Source: CAYUHJ01 sp964444365 | GTDB lineage: Bacteria > Planctomycetota > Planctomycetia > Gemmatales > Gemmataceae | NCBI GenBank assembly: GCA_964444365.1 | Contig: CAYUHJ010000005.1 | Coordinates: forward strand, 32,217 to 96,216 | DNA length: 64,000 nt | Direction of reading: 5' to 3' | Shown here: piece after piece, positions 1 through 8,584 of the stretch | Position numbering within the stretch: position 1 is the first letter of the stretch | How the letters are laid out: every line of letters starts with the position of its first letter | The notes under the pieces: generated by a model | The model's input: the letters and a program-made list of their open reading frames with translations, nothing else | Told to the model about the DNA's origin: nothing | The model's database searches: none | Translations under genes and position numbers: made by a program

Positions 1-233
1 CGGCCGTCGAGCCGATCAACCAGCCGTGCTGCGGGCTTCCCGACTACACCGGCTCGACCGCCCGCTGGCACGAGGCTCCGGTCGGCCGGACGTTCGGCAG
101 CTTCCACACCGGGGGGTGCAACGTCGCGTTCGCCGACGGCAGCATCCGGTTCATGCCGCAGTCCACGGACTTGAACGTTCACCGGCAACTCGGCGCGATC
201 GCGAACGGCTTGCCCGTCGGAGGGGCACCGTGA
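1..233 (+). CDS. DUF1559 protein, C-terminal fragment (cut by window edge)
   Basis: The frame is open from base 3 to the TGA at 231-233 and encodes about 76 residues. It contains the C-terminal signature of the planctomycete DUF1559 family, HTGGCNVAFADGSIRF, which matches the equivalent places in the two complete DUF1559 proteins of this window (HTGGVNAAMGDASVRF and HTGGVLTAFVDGHIQF). Family members start with a type II pseudopilin helix and are thought to be exported; their exact role is unknown. The 5' part lies outside the window. The stop overlaps the GTG start of the next gene by four bases, which indicates translational coupling to the small lipoprotein downstream. The same DUF1559-lipoprotein order recurs at 37482-38944. 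Confidence 0.85.
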   Translation, partial: AVEPINQPCCGLPDYTGSTARWHEAPVGRTFGSFHTGGCNVAFADGSIRFMPQSTDLNVHRQLGAIANGLPVGGAP

Positions 234-601
234 CCCGTACCCTGACCCTTGTCCTGGTGGGTGTGACGCTGACCGCGTCCGGGTGTTCGGACGGTTCCGT
301 CTCGGTTTCCGGGACCGTCACCCGCGGCGGGCGTCCGCTGGCGGCCGGGTACGTAACGTTGGAGCCGGACGCGACCGCCGGCACGACCGGCACCGGGGCG
401 ACGGCACCGGTCGCGAACGGAGCGTTCGCGATACCGGCGGGTCGGTTGCGGCCGGGGACGTACGTCGTCCGCATCGGCCCGCCGCCGTTGGGGTCCGGGA
501 TGACCGTGGGACCGGACAGCACCTTCACCCCGTGGTCGACGACCGCCGAGGTGAGGGCTGAGGGCGGTCCGCTGTCGTTCGACGTGCCCGTCGAGAAGTA
601 A
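230..601 (+). CDS. small lipoprotein following DUF1559 gene
   Basis: GTG start at 230 overlaps the preceding stop in a GTGA arrangement. The 123-residue product has a short basic N-terminus, a hydrophobic stretch and a lipobox LTASGC, so it should be a lipoprotein with the lipidated Cys near residue 19. The mature part reads as a short beta-rich domain (VSGTVTRGGRPLAAGYVTLE), like the carboxypeptidase-regulatory-type folds common in planctomycete lipoproteins. It is probably a partner of the DUF1559 protein, since the arrangement is repeated at 38543-38944. The in-frame extension upstream of GTG only overlaps the DUF1559 gene and was not used. Function is unknown. Confidence 0.75.
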   Translation: MTRTLTLVLVGVTLTASGCSDGSVSVSGTVTRGGRPLAAGYVTLEPDATAGTTGTGATAPVANGAFAIPAGRLRPGTYVVRIGPPPLGSGMTVGPDSTFTPWSTTAEVRAEGGPLSFDVPVEK

Positions 602-605
602 GTCG

Positions 606-1556
606 TCACAACTCGCCCGGTACTTCGTTCCCCGCCCGGGTGCCGGCCACGGTCCAGCCGGCGGCCGCGTTGGTGATGAACCGGACGGAGGCGTCGCCCA
701 TCGCGGCGTTGACGCCGCCGGTGTGGGCGCTGCGGGCGGACGAGTTCTGGTTGTCGTTCGACTGCGTGCAGGGCACCTCGGGGAGGTTCTGGCAGCGGTT
801 CAGCACGTCGGCGGTCGGGGAGTTCGGCGCGTTCAGCGTCGTGAACGCGACCGACCCGCCGCACCGCCCGTGGTTCCAGTACCGGCCCCGCATGTCGTTC
901 GCGGTCACGTCCGGGGAGAGGCGGATCTCGCTCAGCATCAGCGTGTTGCTCAGCCCGTCCGAGACGTGCGGCAGCTTCACACGGGACGTGCTGAAGAACA
1001 TCCCGCCGAGGTTGTTGCCGCCGTCCCCGGTGGCGTTGAACGCCGTCGACCCGCTGCACACCGCGTAGTTCCCGTGGTAGCCCTGGTTCGCGGAGAACGT
1101 CTTCTCCTTGCCGCCGTTCGGGTCCGACGGGCACCGCCACACGTTCAGCCGGACCGCCTGCGGACTCCCGGCCATGTACCACGTCCCGTACCTGGGGTGC
1201 CCGGCCGCGATGGCTTGCTCGACCATTTGCCACATCGCCTCCTGTTCGACGTACGGCAGCAGGTACATCGCCCAGGTGCGGCGGTCCTCGGTGAACGCGA
1301 CGGGGATGCTGTCCTGCCCGACGAGGGCGGTCGCGACGCTCGGGGGCAGGGCGTTGTTCGCGTCGTGGTAGGCGTGCATCGCCAGCGCGAGTTGCTTGGT
1401 GTTGTTCTGGCACGTGGCCCGCGCCGCGGCCTCGCGGACCTTCTGCACCGCGGGCAGCAGCAGGCCGATCAGGATCGCGATGATGGCGATCACGACCAGC
1501 AGTTCGATCAGGGTGAAGGCGCGGCGGCGCGGACGGGGGGCTGGGCGAGTACGCAT
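606..1556 (-). CDS. DUF1559 pseudopilin-like exported protein
   Basis: The 316-residue product starts with a basic N-terminus followed by the prepilin-type motif RRAFTLIELLVVIAIIAIL, then the conserved LLPAVQKVREAAAR segment and, near the C-terminus, HTGGVNAAMGDASVRF. These are the hallmarks of the DUF1559 family, very numerous in Planctomycetes. The N-terminal helix resembles type II secretion or type IV pilus pseudopilins, so the protein is probably inserted in the inner membrane and processed. ATG at 1556 was chosen because the prepilin motif follows it closely; an in-frame ATG at 1634 would add 26 residues without signal features. It lies 96 bases downstream of the kinase gene on the same strand, so the two may be co-transcribed. 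Confidence 0.88.
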   Translation of the reverse strand: MRTRPAPRPRRRAFTLIELLVVIAIIAILIGLLLPAVQKVREAAARATCQNNTKQLALAMHAYHDANNALPPSVATALVGQDSIPVAFTEDRRTWAMYLLPYVEQEAMWQMVEQAIAAGHPRYGTWYMAGSPQAVRLNVWRCPSDPNGGKEKTFSANQGYHGNYAVCSGSTAFNATGDGGNNLGGMFFSTSRVKLPHVSDGLSNTLMLSEIRLSPDVTANDMRGRYWNHGRCGGSVAFTTLNAPNSPTADVLNRCQNLPEVPCTQSNDNQNSSARSAHTGGVNAAMGDASVRFITNAAAGWTVAGTRAGNEVPGEL

Positions 1557-1652
1557 GGCGCCTCGGCGGGGGTTCGGGGTGTGGGGTGATTCGTCGTCGA
1601 AGGGAAGTGCGGAATCCGCGGCCGGGTCCGCCACGGATTCCGGAAAATGGTG

Positions 1653-4175
1653 TTACTTCGTGTCGCGTTCGACGCTCCGCAGGCTCGGCACCGCCTTCTG
1701 CAGCTTCGCGACCGCGGCGTCCGACAGTTTCACGCCGTTGACCCGCAGCACGACGAGGTGCTCGAACGTCGCCAGGCGGTCGAGGTCGGCGTCGGTCAGC
1801 GTGGCGTAGCTCAGGTCGAGTAACTGGATCGGCAGCCCCGCGAGTTTCTCCAGGGCCGCGGGGTCCGCCCGGTAGCCGAGCAGGCTCAGGCTCCGCATCC
1901 CCTTCATCCCGGCGATCGTCTCGATCCCCGCGGGGGTGAGCCGCTCGGCGGCGATGACGAACGACTGGAGCTTCGGCAGCTTCGCGAGTTCCTTGACGCC
2001 GTCGTCCGTGACCGGGCACCGCATCAGGACGACGTGCCGGACCTCCGGGTGGGTCGCGAGTTCGGCGAGCGTCTCCGGGGTGACGTTCGGGGCGGACCGG
2101 ATGTCGAACCCGTTCAGCGGCAGCCCGCGCAGGTGCTTGATTCCCTCGGTGGTGATGCCGTCCCCGGAGACGCGCGCCCACTGGAGGGCCTTCACCCGGC
2201 CGAGTTTCGCGAGGCCCTTCTCGGTCACCCGCAGGTTTTCGAGGTTGACGTGCGTCAGGGCCGGGAACGCGGTCAGCACGTCGAGGCCGTCTTCCGTGAC
2301 GCCGGTGCCGCCGACCAGCAGGTGAGTCGTGGTCCGGAACGCGGGGAACTTCGCCAGCGCCGAGAGCACCGCGTTCGTGGCGTTCGAGTCGACGAGGGAC
2401 AGCCTTTCCGTGACGGGAGGCAGGAACGCCAGCGGAGCGACGGCGGCCGGGGAGAGCGTCTGGACGGTGTCGAACTGCACCTCGCGGACGGCGAACGGGC
2501 CGTGCGGGACGCGGGTGCCCGGCGAAATGGTCACCGGCTTGCCGTTGACTTCCAGCACCAACTTCCCGCCGAGGGCCGTGACCGCGTTGAGCGCGGCGCG
2601 GGCCGGCGGGGCGTCCACGTCCGGCGGCTCGTCGAGCGGCGGCAGCGGGGGGAGGGGCGGGAGCGGCGGTTTCACGACGGCGGGCCTCGCGGCCGGCGGC
2701 TTCGCGGCGAAGGAGACGGTCACGACCGCCTTCCCGCCGCGCTCGATGCGGAACTGCTCGGTCTTCAGCACGACGCCGGTCTCGGGGTCGCGGAACTCGA
2801 CGACGCCGTTCCCGGCGGCGAGGACGAACGTGCGGTCCTTCGGGCGGTCGGAGATCACGACCCGGCCGTCCTGCTTCACCACCACGTCGATGTTCGGGTC
2901 GGACGTTTCGACGACGAGCTCGCCCGTGTTCGTGGCAATCCGGACGATGGTGTTCGCGTACACGACCGCCCCGGCGACGGCCGGCACCGCGATCGCAGCG
3001 GCGGCGATGGCGGCCCACACCCGGCGGCGGCGCGGAGACGTCGGCAGCACCGGGGCGGGCTTGGCCGGCATCGTCTCGACGACGACGGCGGAGTTCAACC
3101 GACGGAGTTCGGCGGCCACCTCGTTCGCGGACTGCGGCCGGTCGTCGGGGTGCTTCGCCAGTAGGCGGTCGACCAGGTCCGACAGCGGCCCCGGCACGCT
3201 CGGGTTCACCTTCCGGACCGGCGTCGGGATGTCAACCGCCAGCGAGGTGAGCAGGGACAGTTCGTCCGTTCCCGTGAACGGCCGGCGGCCGGTCGTCATC
3301 TGGTAGAGGGTCGCGCCGAAGCTGAACAGGTCGGCCCGGCCGTCGACCTTGTGGCCGCGGGCCTGCTCGGGGGCCATGTACGCGGGGGTGCCCAGGATCA
3401 TGCCGGTTTTCGTCAGCCCGCCGTCGCCGCCGTCGAGCCGGGCGAGGCCGAAGTCGAGGATGCGGGCGCGGCGGAAGGTGCCGTCCGCGTGCATCTCCAG
3501 CCAGATGTTCGACGGCTTGATGTCCCGGTGGGTCAGCCCGGCGGCGTGGGCGGCGGCGAGGCCGTCGGCGACCTGCGCGGCGATCCCGAGCACCATCGGC
3601 AGCGGCAGCGGGACGCCCATCTTCAGGGCCTCGTCGAGCGACAGCCCGCTGAGCAGCGGCATCGCCAGGAACGGCACGCCGCGGTCCTCGGCGACCTGCC
3701 AGATCGGGATGATGTTCTCGTGCTCGACGGCGGCGGCGGCCTTCGCTTCCAGGAGGAACCGCTGGCGGGCCTCGGTCCGCGCCGCGACGCCGGGGAGCAT
3801 GACCTTGAGCGCGACGGACCGGCCGAGGTGCGGGTCTTGCGCGGCGAGCACCATGCCCATGCCGCCGCGGCCGAGGATCTTCGTGACCTTGTACCCCCCG
3901 AGCCGGCCGAGCTCGCCGGGGGCCTGCGGGGCGGCCAGGAGCCCGCTCAGGGCGGGTTCCGCGGGGGCCGCCAGCCCGCCGACGCTCGTCGCGTCGAGAA
4001 TGTTCGACGACGACTCGGCGTGGCTGATCGCGGTCTGAAACAGGCCCGCCGGCGGCACGGGCAGCGGCGGCGTCACGTCGGGCGAGTACGCGGCGAACGG
4101 GTTGACCGTTTCCGCGGCGGCCGGCGACACGCTCGGGTCGGACTCGACCGCGGTCGGGCGGGGTTCATCGGACAT
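1653..4175 (-). CDS. Ser/Thr protein kinase with leucine-rich repeats
   Basis: 840 residues. A Pro/Ala-rich N-terminus of about 90 residues precedes a Hanks-type kinase domain (about 95-360) with glycine loop GRGGMG, catalytic Lys in VALKV (K124), HRDIKPSN (D219), DFGLA (D241) and a GTPAYMAPEQ activation segment, so it should be active. One transmembrane helix lies at about 386-408, then a periplasmic or paryphoplasmic part with a short beta region, a Pro-rich linker, and about 250 residues of RNI-type leucine-rich repeats (units such as LTDADLDRLATFEHL). The layout fits a receptor kinase that senses through the LRR part. The next gene on the same strand encodes a DUF1559 protein, a neighbourhood also seen at 35.6-38.5 kb. 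Confidence 0.92.
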   Translation of the reverse strand: MSDEPRPTAVESDPSVSPAAAETVNPFAAYSPDVTPPLPVPPAGLFQTAISHAESSSNILDATSVGGLAAPAEPALSGLLAAPQAPGELGRLGGYKVTKILGRGGMGMVLAAQDPHLGRSVALKVMLPGVAARTEARQRFLLEAKAAAAVEHENIIPIWQVAEDRGVPFLAMPLLSGLSLDEALKMGVPLPLPMVLGIAAQVADGLAAAHAAGLTHRDIKPSNIWLEMHADGTFRRARILDFGLARLDGGDGGLTKTGMILGTPAYMAPEQARGHKVDGRADLFSFGATLYQMTTGRRPFTGTDELSLLTSLAVDIPTPVRKVNPSVPGPLSDLVDRLLAKHPDDRPQSANEVAAELRRLNSAVVVETMPAKPAPVLPTSPRRRRVWAAIAAAAIAVPAVAGAVVYANTIVRIATNTGELVVETSDPNIDVVVKQDGRVVISDRPKDRTFVLAAGNGVVEFRDPETGVVLKTEQFRIERGGKAVVTVSFAAKPPAARPAVVKPPLPPLPPLPPLDEPPDVDAPPARAALNAVTALGGKLVLEVNGKPVTISPGTRVPHGPFAVREVQFDTVQTLSPAAVAPLAFLPPVTERLSLVDSNATNAVLSALAKFPAFRTTTHLLVGGTGVTEDGLDVLTAFPALTHVNLENLRVTEKGLAKLGRVKALQWARVSGDGITTEGIKHLRGLPLNGFDIRSAPNVTPETLAELATHPEVRHVVLMRCPVTDDGVKELAKLPKLQSFVIAAERLTPAGIETIAGMKGMRSLSLLGYRADPAALEKLAGLPIQLLDLSYATLTDADLDRLATFEHLVVLRVNGVKLSDAAVAKLQKAVPSLRSVERDTK

Positions 4176-4278
4176 GAGAGGCTCCGAAGCGGTGGGCGAA
4201 TGTCGCTACAAGAGAGTGCGTCAACCGCGGCCGGACCCGCCAAAGATTTTGCGGATCCGGCAGACCGGGCATTCCAAC

Positions 4279-4337
4279 ACCAACCCGACGCGCGAGCGAG
4301 GGAAGAACGGCAAGCCTCGCTTGCGCTTCGGGCTGGT
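4279..4337. repeat. imperfect palindrome, family C (GCGCAAGCGAGGG type)
   Basis: Arms at 4279-4302 and 4315-4337 are imperfect reverse complements (about four mismatches) separated by a 12-base loop. The right arm contains CCTCGCTTGCGCTTCGGGCT, which is also found in both arms of the perfect palindrome at 55044-55108. It lies in the gap between the LRR kinase start and the hydrolase stop. It may form an RNA hairpin. Confidence 0.7.
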
Positions 4338-4344
4338 GGGGGAG

Positions 4345-5589
4345 TCACTTCTTCTTCGCGAGCGCACTCAACTCCGCGAGCAGCTTCTTCCCCTCCGCGG
4401 CCGCGGGGGAGTTCGGGTCGTCCTGGATCAGTAGCTCCCAGATGGACAGCGCCCGCTTCGCCATGTCCGGCTTCGCCTTCGCGTACTGGGACTCCGCGGG
4501 GATGCCGTTGAGCACGTAGTCGGACAGCCCCCGCGCCTCCGCGGCGAGGTACTTCTTCTGCTCCGCGAGGTCGGTCGCCTCCCACGGCTTCTCCTTCCGG
4601 CCCTCGTACTCCTCCAGGACCGTCCGCGCCGCCTTGCCGCCGTCCGTGTCCGGGAACCGCTCGAAGACGCCCTTCAGCAGCATCAACCCGGCGTGGCGGG
4701 TGGCGTCGGCCCCGGTCTTCTCCTTCCCCTCGGCGAGCAGCAGTTTCGCGAGCGCGTCCCGGCTCGGGGGCGCGTCCGCCGCCCGCGACGCCGGGTACTT
4801 CTTCGCCAGGGCCGCCCGCTTGTCCTTGCCCTCCTCCAGCCACGCGACCGCCTCGGCGAGCGTCGCGGACGGGGGAATCGCGTGCCCGCCGTTGGGGAGC
4901 ACCCAGACCTTCGTGCGGACGCCGGTGTCCTTCCACTGCGGCCCCTTCCAGCGGAAGATTTCCCCGTAGTTGAAGTCCTTCGTGCCGGTCACGAACGCGG
5001 CGCTGAGCCGGTCGATGGCGCGGTGGCGGAGCCAGGGTTCGTCGCGTAACTCCCCGCCGGCCGCGAGGGGGAGGACGCCGCCGAAGTATTCCGGCTGGGA
5101 CATCCCGATCGCGCAGGCCATGCGGGCCCCGCCGCTGAAGCCCGAAAGGTAGGTGCGGTCGGGGTCGAGCGGCACCTGCTTCCGCACGTCGTCGAAGCAG
5201 TCGAGCACGATCCGGACCCGCTTCGGCCCCGGCACGCCGTTCCCCGCCCCCCGCACGCCGACGAACGCGAACCCGAGCTTCGTGCAGACCGGTTCGAACT
5301 CCTTCCACCCGCCGGCGTCGTCGCCGGCGTTGATGAACAGGATCGCGCCGATCGGCTTTTTCGGGTCTTTCCGGTCCGGCAGGTACAGGTCGTAGGTCTG
5401 CTTCGCGGAGTCGTACCCGTTCCCGAGGAATTCGGCCGGCGGCTCCGCGAGGCTGCGGTTCGAGACGCAGAACGTCCAGTCGACCCGCGTCGGCCCGGCG
5501 ACCGCGACCTTCGGGGTGAACCCCGCCTTCGGGGCGGCAAGGGACGGGGACGCCAGCAAGAGCACGGCGAGCAGACCGAGACGCGCCAT
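4345..5589 (-). CDS. secreted alpha/beta hydrolase (esterase/depolymerase-like)
   Basis: 414 residues beginning with a Sec-type signal peptide (MARLGLLAVLLLASPSLAA, cleavage after about residue 19). The fold signature is the nucleophile elbow SGFSGGARMA with Ser152, preceded by an oxyanion-type strand GAILFINAGDD and followed by an NGGHAIPP segment that could supply the catalytic His. This resembles poly(3-hydroxybutyrate) depolymerase or feruloyl-esterase-type hydrolases of the LpqC group, but the substrate cannot be read from the sequence. The C-terminal 150 residues are helical and charged (TPR-like spacing) and are not part of the hydrolase core. ATG 5589 is preceded by a purine-rich ribosome site; the longer upstream frame has no signal features. 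Confidence 0.8.
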   Translation of the reverse strand: MARLGLLAVLLLASPSLAAPKAGFTPKVAVAGPTRVDWTFCVSNRSLAEPPAEFLGNGYDSAKQTYDLYLPDRKDPKKPIGAILFINAGDDAGGWKEFEPVCTKLGFAFVGVRGAGNGVPGPKRVRIVLDCFDDVRKQVPLDPDRTYLSGFSGGARMACAIGMSQPEYFGGVLPLAAGGELRDEPWLRHRAIDRLSAAFVTGTKDFNYGEIFRWKGPQWKDTGVRTKVWVLPNGGHAIPPSATLAEAVAWLEEGKDKRAALAKKYPASRAADAPPSRDALAKLLLAEGKEKTGADATRHAGLMLLKGVFERFPDTDGGKAARTVLEEYEGRKEKPWEATDLAEQKKYLAAEARGLSDYVLNGIPAESQYAKAKPDMAKRALSIWELLIQDDPNSPAAAEGKKLLAELSALAKKK

Positions 5590-5686
5590 GGGAGACTCCC
5601 GGAGGGGCGGGCGAGACGGTGATTCTCGCACCGGCCCACGACGGGGGCAAGAAGCGAGTGGCCGCCGAGTGTCCCTCAGGGTATTC

Positions 5687-5751
5687 GCGAGCCGCCCACG
5701 CCAGTGGGCGGGTGGACGACAGAGACCCGCCCACTGGCGTGGGCGGCTCGC
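5687..5751. repeat. perfect palindrome, family A
   Basis: Arms at 5687-5713 and 5725-5751 are perfect 27-base reverse complements around an 11-base loop. The core GCCGCCCACGCCAGTGGGCG and the loop start GGACGAC recur in the element at 49529-49595. The element sits between the convergent-free spacer of the hydrolase start and the exonuclease stop, outside any coding sequence. Such elements resemble REP-type or miniature palindromic repeats, and could act as a transcript-stabilising or terminating hairpin. Confidence 0.85.
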
Positions 5752-5786
5752 CGAGGTGCGAGTCGGTCGGCACACCCGTGGCCGCA

Positions 5787-6332
5787 TCAATCGAACAGGC
5801 TGGGGGTCGCCGGGCGGGGCGGCGTCCGGGCCGCGAACGCGGACGCGATCACGATGCGGGCCGCCGCCTCCGCGTCCGAGAGCGGGTCGTGGTGGACCAG
5901 CGGAATCCCGAGCCGGCGGCAGACGCTCGGCAGGTTCGCCGGCCGGCAGCCCCACGTCTTCCGGGCGACCTGGACGGTACACTTGAACGGCAGGGTCGGC
6001 ACCGGCAGCTTCGCCCGGCGGCAGCACGCCACCAGCACGCCGCGGTCGAACGGCGCGTTGTGGGCCGCCAGGAACGCCGCCCCCTCCAGAATGGATGACA
6101 GGCCCGGCCACACGTCCCCGAACAGCGGTGCGTCCGCGACCATCGGCCAGGTGATGCCGTGGACCTGCGTGAACCACACCCGCGGCCGCGGCGGGCGGAT
6201 CAGCACCTTCTCCCGGCGGACGACGTGCAGCCGCTCCACGCGGACCAGCCCGACCGCACAGGCGCTGTCCGCCCCGCGGTCGGCCGTCTCGAAGTCGATC
6301 GCGACGAACGTCTGCTCCGAAATCGACGGCAT
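5787..6332 (-). CDS. DEDDh 3'-5' exonuclease (DnaQ-like)
   Basis: 181 residues covering essentially one RNase T/DnaQ exonuclease domain. Motif Exo I is FVAIDFETAD (D13, E15), Exo II is AHNAPFD, and Exo III is HHDPLSDAEA, giving the DEDDh set of metal ligands and general base. The protein has no polymerase or BRCT part, so it is a stand-alone exonuclease of the kind annotated as DNA polymerase III epsilon-like. Its role is probably DNA proofreading or repair, or RNA end trimming. ATG at 6332 was chosen because Exo I begins eight residues later. It lies 11 bases downstream of the small gene 6344-6607 on the same strand and is likely co-transcribed with it. Confidence 0.88.
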   Translation of the reverse strand: MPSISEQTFVAIDFETADRGADSACAVGLVRVERLHVVRREKVLIRPPRPRVWFTQVHGITWPMVADAPLFGDVWPGLSSILEGAAFLAAHNAPFDRGVLVACCRRAKLPVPTLPFKCTVQVARKTWGCRPANLPSVCRRLGIPLVHHDPLSDAEAAARIVIASAFAARTPPRPATPSLFD

Positions 6333-6343
6333 GGCGCGCCCCG

Positions 6344-6607
6344 CTACTTCCCCTGCAGTTCTTGCACGAGGCGGGCGACCATCTCCGGGCTCTTCCGGGC
6401 CAGGATGTGGTCGATCCGCGTCTGGGGGACGTCGAGCTTCGTCATCGCGGCGGCCACCGACGCCCACGTCTTGGCCAGCTTCTTCCCTTCGGACAGGTAC
6501 AGCTCGCCGACGAGTTCGCTCAGCTTTTGCAGCGTGATCTGGTCGATGTTCTGGTAGTACCGCTTGATGATCTTCTGCTGGTGGGCGGTGTAGTTGTCCA
6601 TCCCCAT
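6344..6607 (-). CDS. small conserved-looking protein of unknown function
   Basis: 87 residues, charged and mostly helical, with the start MGMDNYTAHQQKIIKRYYQN; a second ATG two codons later could also be used. No signal peptide, membrane helix or recognised motif is present. Lys/Arg/Glu spacing and the lack of low complexity support a real folded protein. It precedes the exonuclease gene by 11 bases on the same strand, suggesting an operon. I do not recognise the family and assign no function. Confidence 0.7.
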   Translation of the reverse strand: MGMDNYTAHQQKIIKRYYQNIDQITLQKLSELVGELYLSEGKKLAKTWASVAAAMTKLDVPQTRIDHILARKSPEMVARLVQELQGK

Positions 6608-6820
6608 CGCGGTGTCTCCGGGTGGAACCTTGTCCGGTCGGTCGGGCCGAGTCTTCGAGGCCCGACCGACCGGACAAGAGACGGCCTGAACTTACAGGTC
6701 TCAGCAGACTCCACCCCCGGCCCGGCGTCAACCCGAGATGGCGACTTGCCCCGCACGCGGCCGGCGATAGCCTAGCACGAATCTCAGCCTCTCCCCGGCC
6801 TCACCCGCGGTGCGTCCGCC

Positions 6821-7264
6821 ATGCGAGTCGTGCTGCAACGGGTGTCGTCCGCACGGGTGCGGGTCGCCGGGGAAGTGGTCGGCGAGGTCGCGGCCGGGTG
6901 GCTGGCCCTGGTGGGCGTCGCCCACGCGGACGCGCCGAACGAAGCGGCGTGGCTGGCCGACAAGGTCGCGGGGCTGCGGGCGTTCCCGGACGCGGACGGG
7001 AAGATGAACCGCTCGGTGCAGGACGTCGGCGGCGGGGTGCTGGTGGTGAGCAACTTCACCCTGTACGCGGATTGCCGCAAGGGCCGCCGGCCGAGCTTCA
7101 TCGAGGCGGCCCGGCCGGAAGTGGCGGAACCGCTGGTGGCGGCGTTCGCGAACGGGTTGCGGGCGCTCGGCGTGCCGGTGGCCGAAGGCCGGTTCGGGGC
7201 GGACATGCGGGTCGAGCTGGCCAACGACGGCCCGGTCACGCTCGTCCTGGACACCCGGGAATAA
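6821..7264 (+). CDS. dtd: D-aminoacyl-tRNA deacylase
   Basis: 147 residues, the normal length of Dtd. The start MRVVLQRVSSARVRVAGEVV and the motifs SNFTLYAD and RRPSF, plus a C-terminal NDGPVTLVLDT, are diagnostic. The enzyme removes D-amino acids mischarged on tRNA (and glycine from tRNA-Ala), acting in the cytoplasm as a translation quality check. The GP pair in NDGPVT corresponds to the cross-subunit Gly-cisPro-type region of the dimer active site. It is followed after 64 bases by the branched-chain ABC operon on the same strand, separated by a small inverted repeat; linkage is probably incidental. Confidence 0.95.
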   Translation: MRVVLQRVSSARVRVAGEVVGEVAAGWLALVGVAHADAPNEAAWLADKVAGLRAFPDADGKMNRSVQDVGGGVLVVSNFTLYADCRKGRRPSFIEAARPEVAEPLVAAFANGLRALGVPVAEGRFGADMRVELANDGPVTLVLDTRE

Positions 7265-7266
7265 CT

Positions 7267-7307
7267 GGTTCGGATCGGCGTCCGGAATACAACCTTCTGT
7301 CCGAACC
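7267..7307. promoter_or_regulatory. short inverted repeat before the ABC operon
   Basis: GGTTCGGA at 7267-7274 and TCCGAACC at 7300-7307 are perfect 8-base reverse complements in the 64-base gap between dtd and the substrate-binding protein gene. It could be an operator or a weak hairpin terminator of dtd; there is no T-run after it. Confidence 0.3.
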
Positions 7308-7328
7308 ATCGTCCAGCGAGGATGTCGC

Positions 7329-8561
7329 GTGAACCTGCGAAACCTGTTCGTACCCGCGATCGTCGCCGCGGCGGCCGGCGTCCTCGGCGTCGGTTTGCCC
7401 GGTTGCGGCAAGTCCGGCGGCGACCCGACGAAGATCAAGCTCGTCTCCAGCCTGCCCCGGACCGGCTCCGCCCAGGGGCAGACGGACACCGTCGTGAATG
7501 GGATCAAGCTGGCGATCGACGACTACGGCGGGAAGGTGGCCGGGCTCGCGATCGACTACGCGGACTGGGACGACGCGACCGCCGCCGCCGGCCAGTGGGC
7601 GTCCGAATCGGAGGCGGCGAACGCCCGCAAGGCCGTCGCCGACCCGGACGTCGTCGCGTTCATCGGCCCGTTCAACTCCGGGGCCGCGAAGGTGTCGATG
7701 CCCATCCTCAACGAGGCGGGGTTGCTCCAGATCTCCCCCGCCGTGACGTGGCCCGGTCTGACCAAGAAACTCCCCGACGACAAGTCCGGCGAACCGGACA
7801 TCTACCGCCCGTCGAAGAAGCTGAACTTCTGCCGCGTCTGCCCGACGGACCTCGTCCAGGGCCCGCTCAGCGCGGACTTCGCCAAGGACGAACTCAAGGC
7901 GAAGAAGGTGTACGTGCTCGACGACAAGGAGCTGTACGGGGCCGGCATCGCCACCCTGTTCGCGGCCCGGGCCAAGGAGATCGGCCTGGAAGTGCTCGGG
8001 CACGAGAGCATCGTCACGACCCAGCAGGAGTTCGGCTCGCTCATGACGAAGATCAAGGCGCTGAACCCGGACCTGGTCTACTTCGGCGGCACCACCCAGA
8101 GCAAGGGCGGGCAACTGGCGAAGGACATGAAGAGCGCCGGGCTGACGTGCCCGATCATGGTGCCGGACGGGTGCTACGAGCTCTCGTTCATCGACTCCGC
8201 CGGCAAGGACGTGCTCGAAGGCCGGTGCTACGCCACCTTCGGCGGCACCGACCCGTCCCAGCTCACCGGGGCCGGGGCGGAGTTCGTGAAGAAGTACAAG
8301 GAGAAGTACAAGAAAGACCCGGAGGCCTACGCCATCTACGGGTACGAGGCGGCGAAGGCCGTGCTGGAGGGGGTGAAGGCGGCCGGCAAGAAGGACCGGG
8401 CGGCGATCGCGGCCGCCGTCCTCGGGACGAAGGACTTCGCCGGCGGGGCGATCGGCAAGTGGAGCTTCGACGAGAACGGCGACACGACCCTCCAGCAACT
8501 CACGATCAGCAAGGTCGAGAACGGGAAGTTCGTGCCGGTGAAGACGATCACGAAGAAGTAA
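7329..8561 (+). CDS. ABC transporter substrate-binding lipoprotein (branched-chain amino acid/amide type)
   Basis: 410 residues from a GTG start. The N-terminus has a hydrophobic segment ending in GLPGC, so the Cys at about residue 26 should be lipidated. The rest is a periplasmic-binding type I (Leu/Ile/Val-binding, LivJ-like) domain: KIKLVSSLPRTGSAQGQT at the first strand, a typical FIGPFNSGAAKVSMPILNEA segment, and YAIYGYEAAKAVLEG near the end. It captures a substrate outside the inner membrane and passes it to the LivHM permease encoded next. The family also includes urea and short-chain amide binders, so the ligand is uncertain. It is the first gene of a five-gene operon. Confidence 0.9.
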   Translation: MNLRNLFVPAIVAAAAGVLGVGLPGCGKSGGDPTKIKLVSSLPRTGSAQGQTDTVVNGIKLAIDDYGGKVAGLAIDYADWDDATAAAGQWASESEAANARKAVADPDVVAFIGPFNSGAAKVSMPILNEAGLLQISPAVTWPGLTKKLPDDKSGEPDIYRPSKKLNFCRVCPTDLVQGPLSADFAKDELKAKKVYVLDDKELYGAGIATLFAARAKEIGLEVLGHESIVTTQQEFGSLMTKIKALNPDLVYFGGTTQSKGGQLAKDMKSAGLTCPIMVPDGCYELSFIDSAGKDVLEGRCYATFGGTDPSQLTGAGAEFVKKYKEKYKKDPEAYAIYGYEAAKAVLEGVKAAGKKDRAAIAAAVLGTKDFAGGAIGKWSFDENGDTTLQQLTISKVENGKFVPVKTITKK

Positions 8562-8584
8562 ACCCGAGTGGGGGCCGACGGCAG

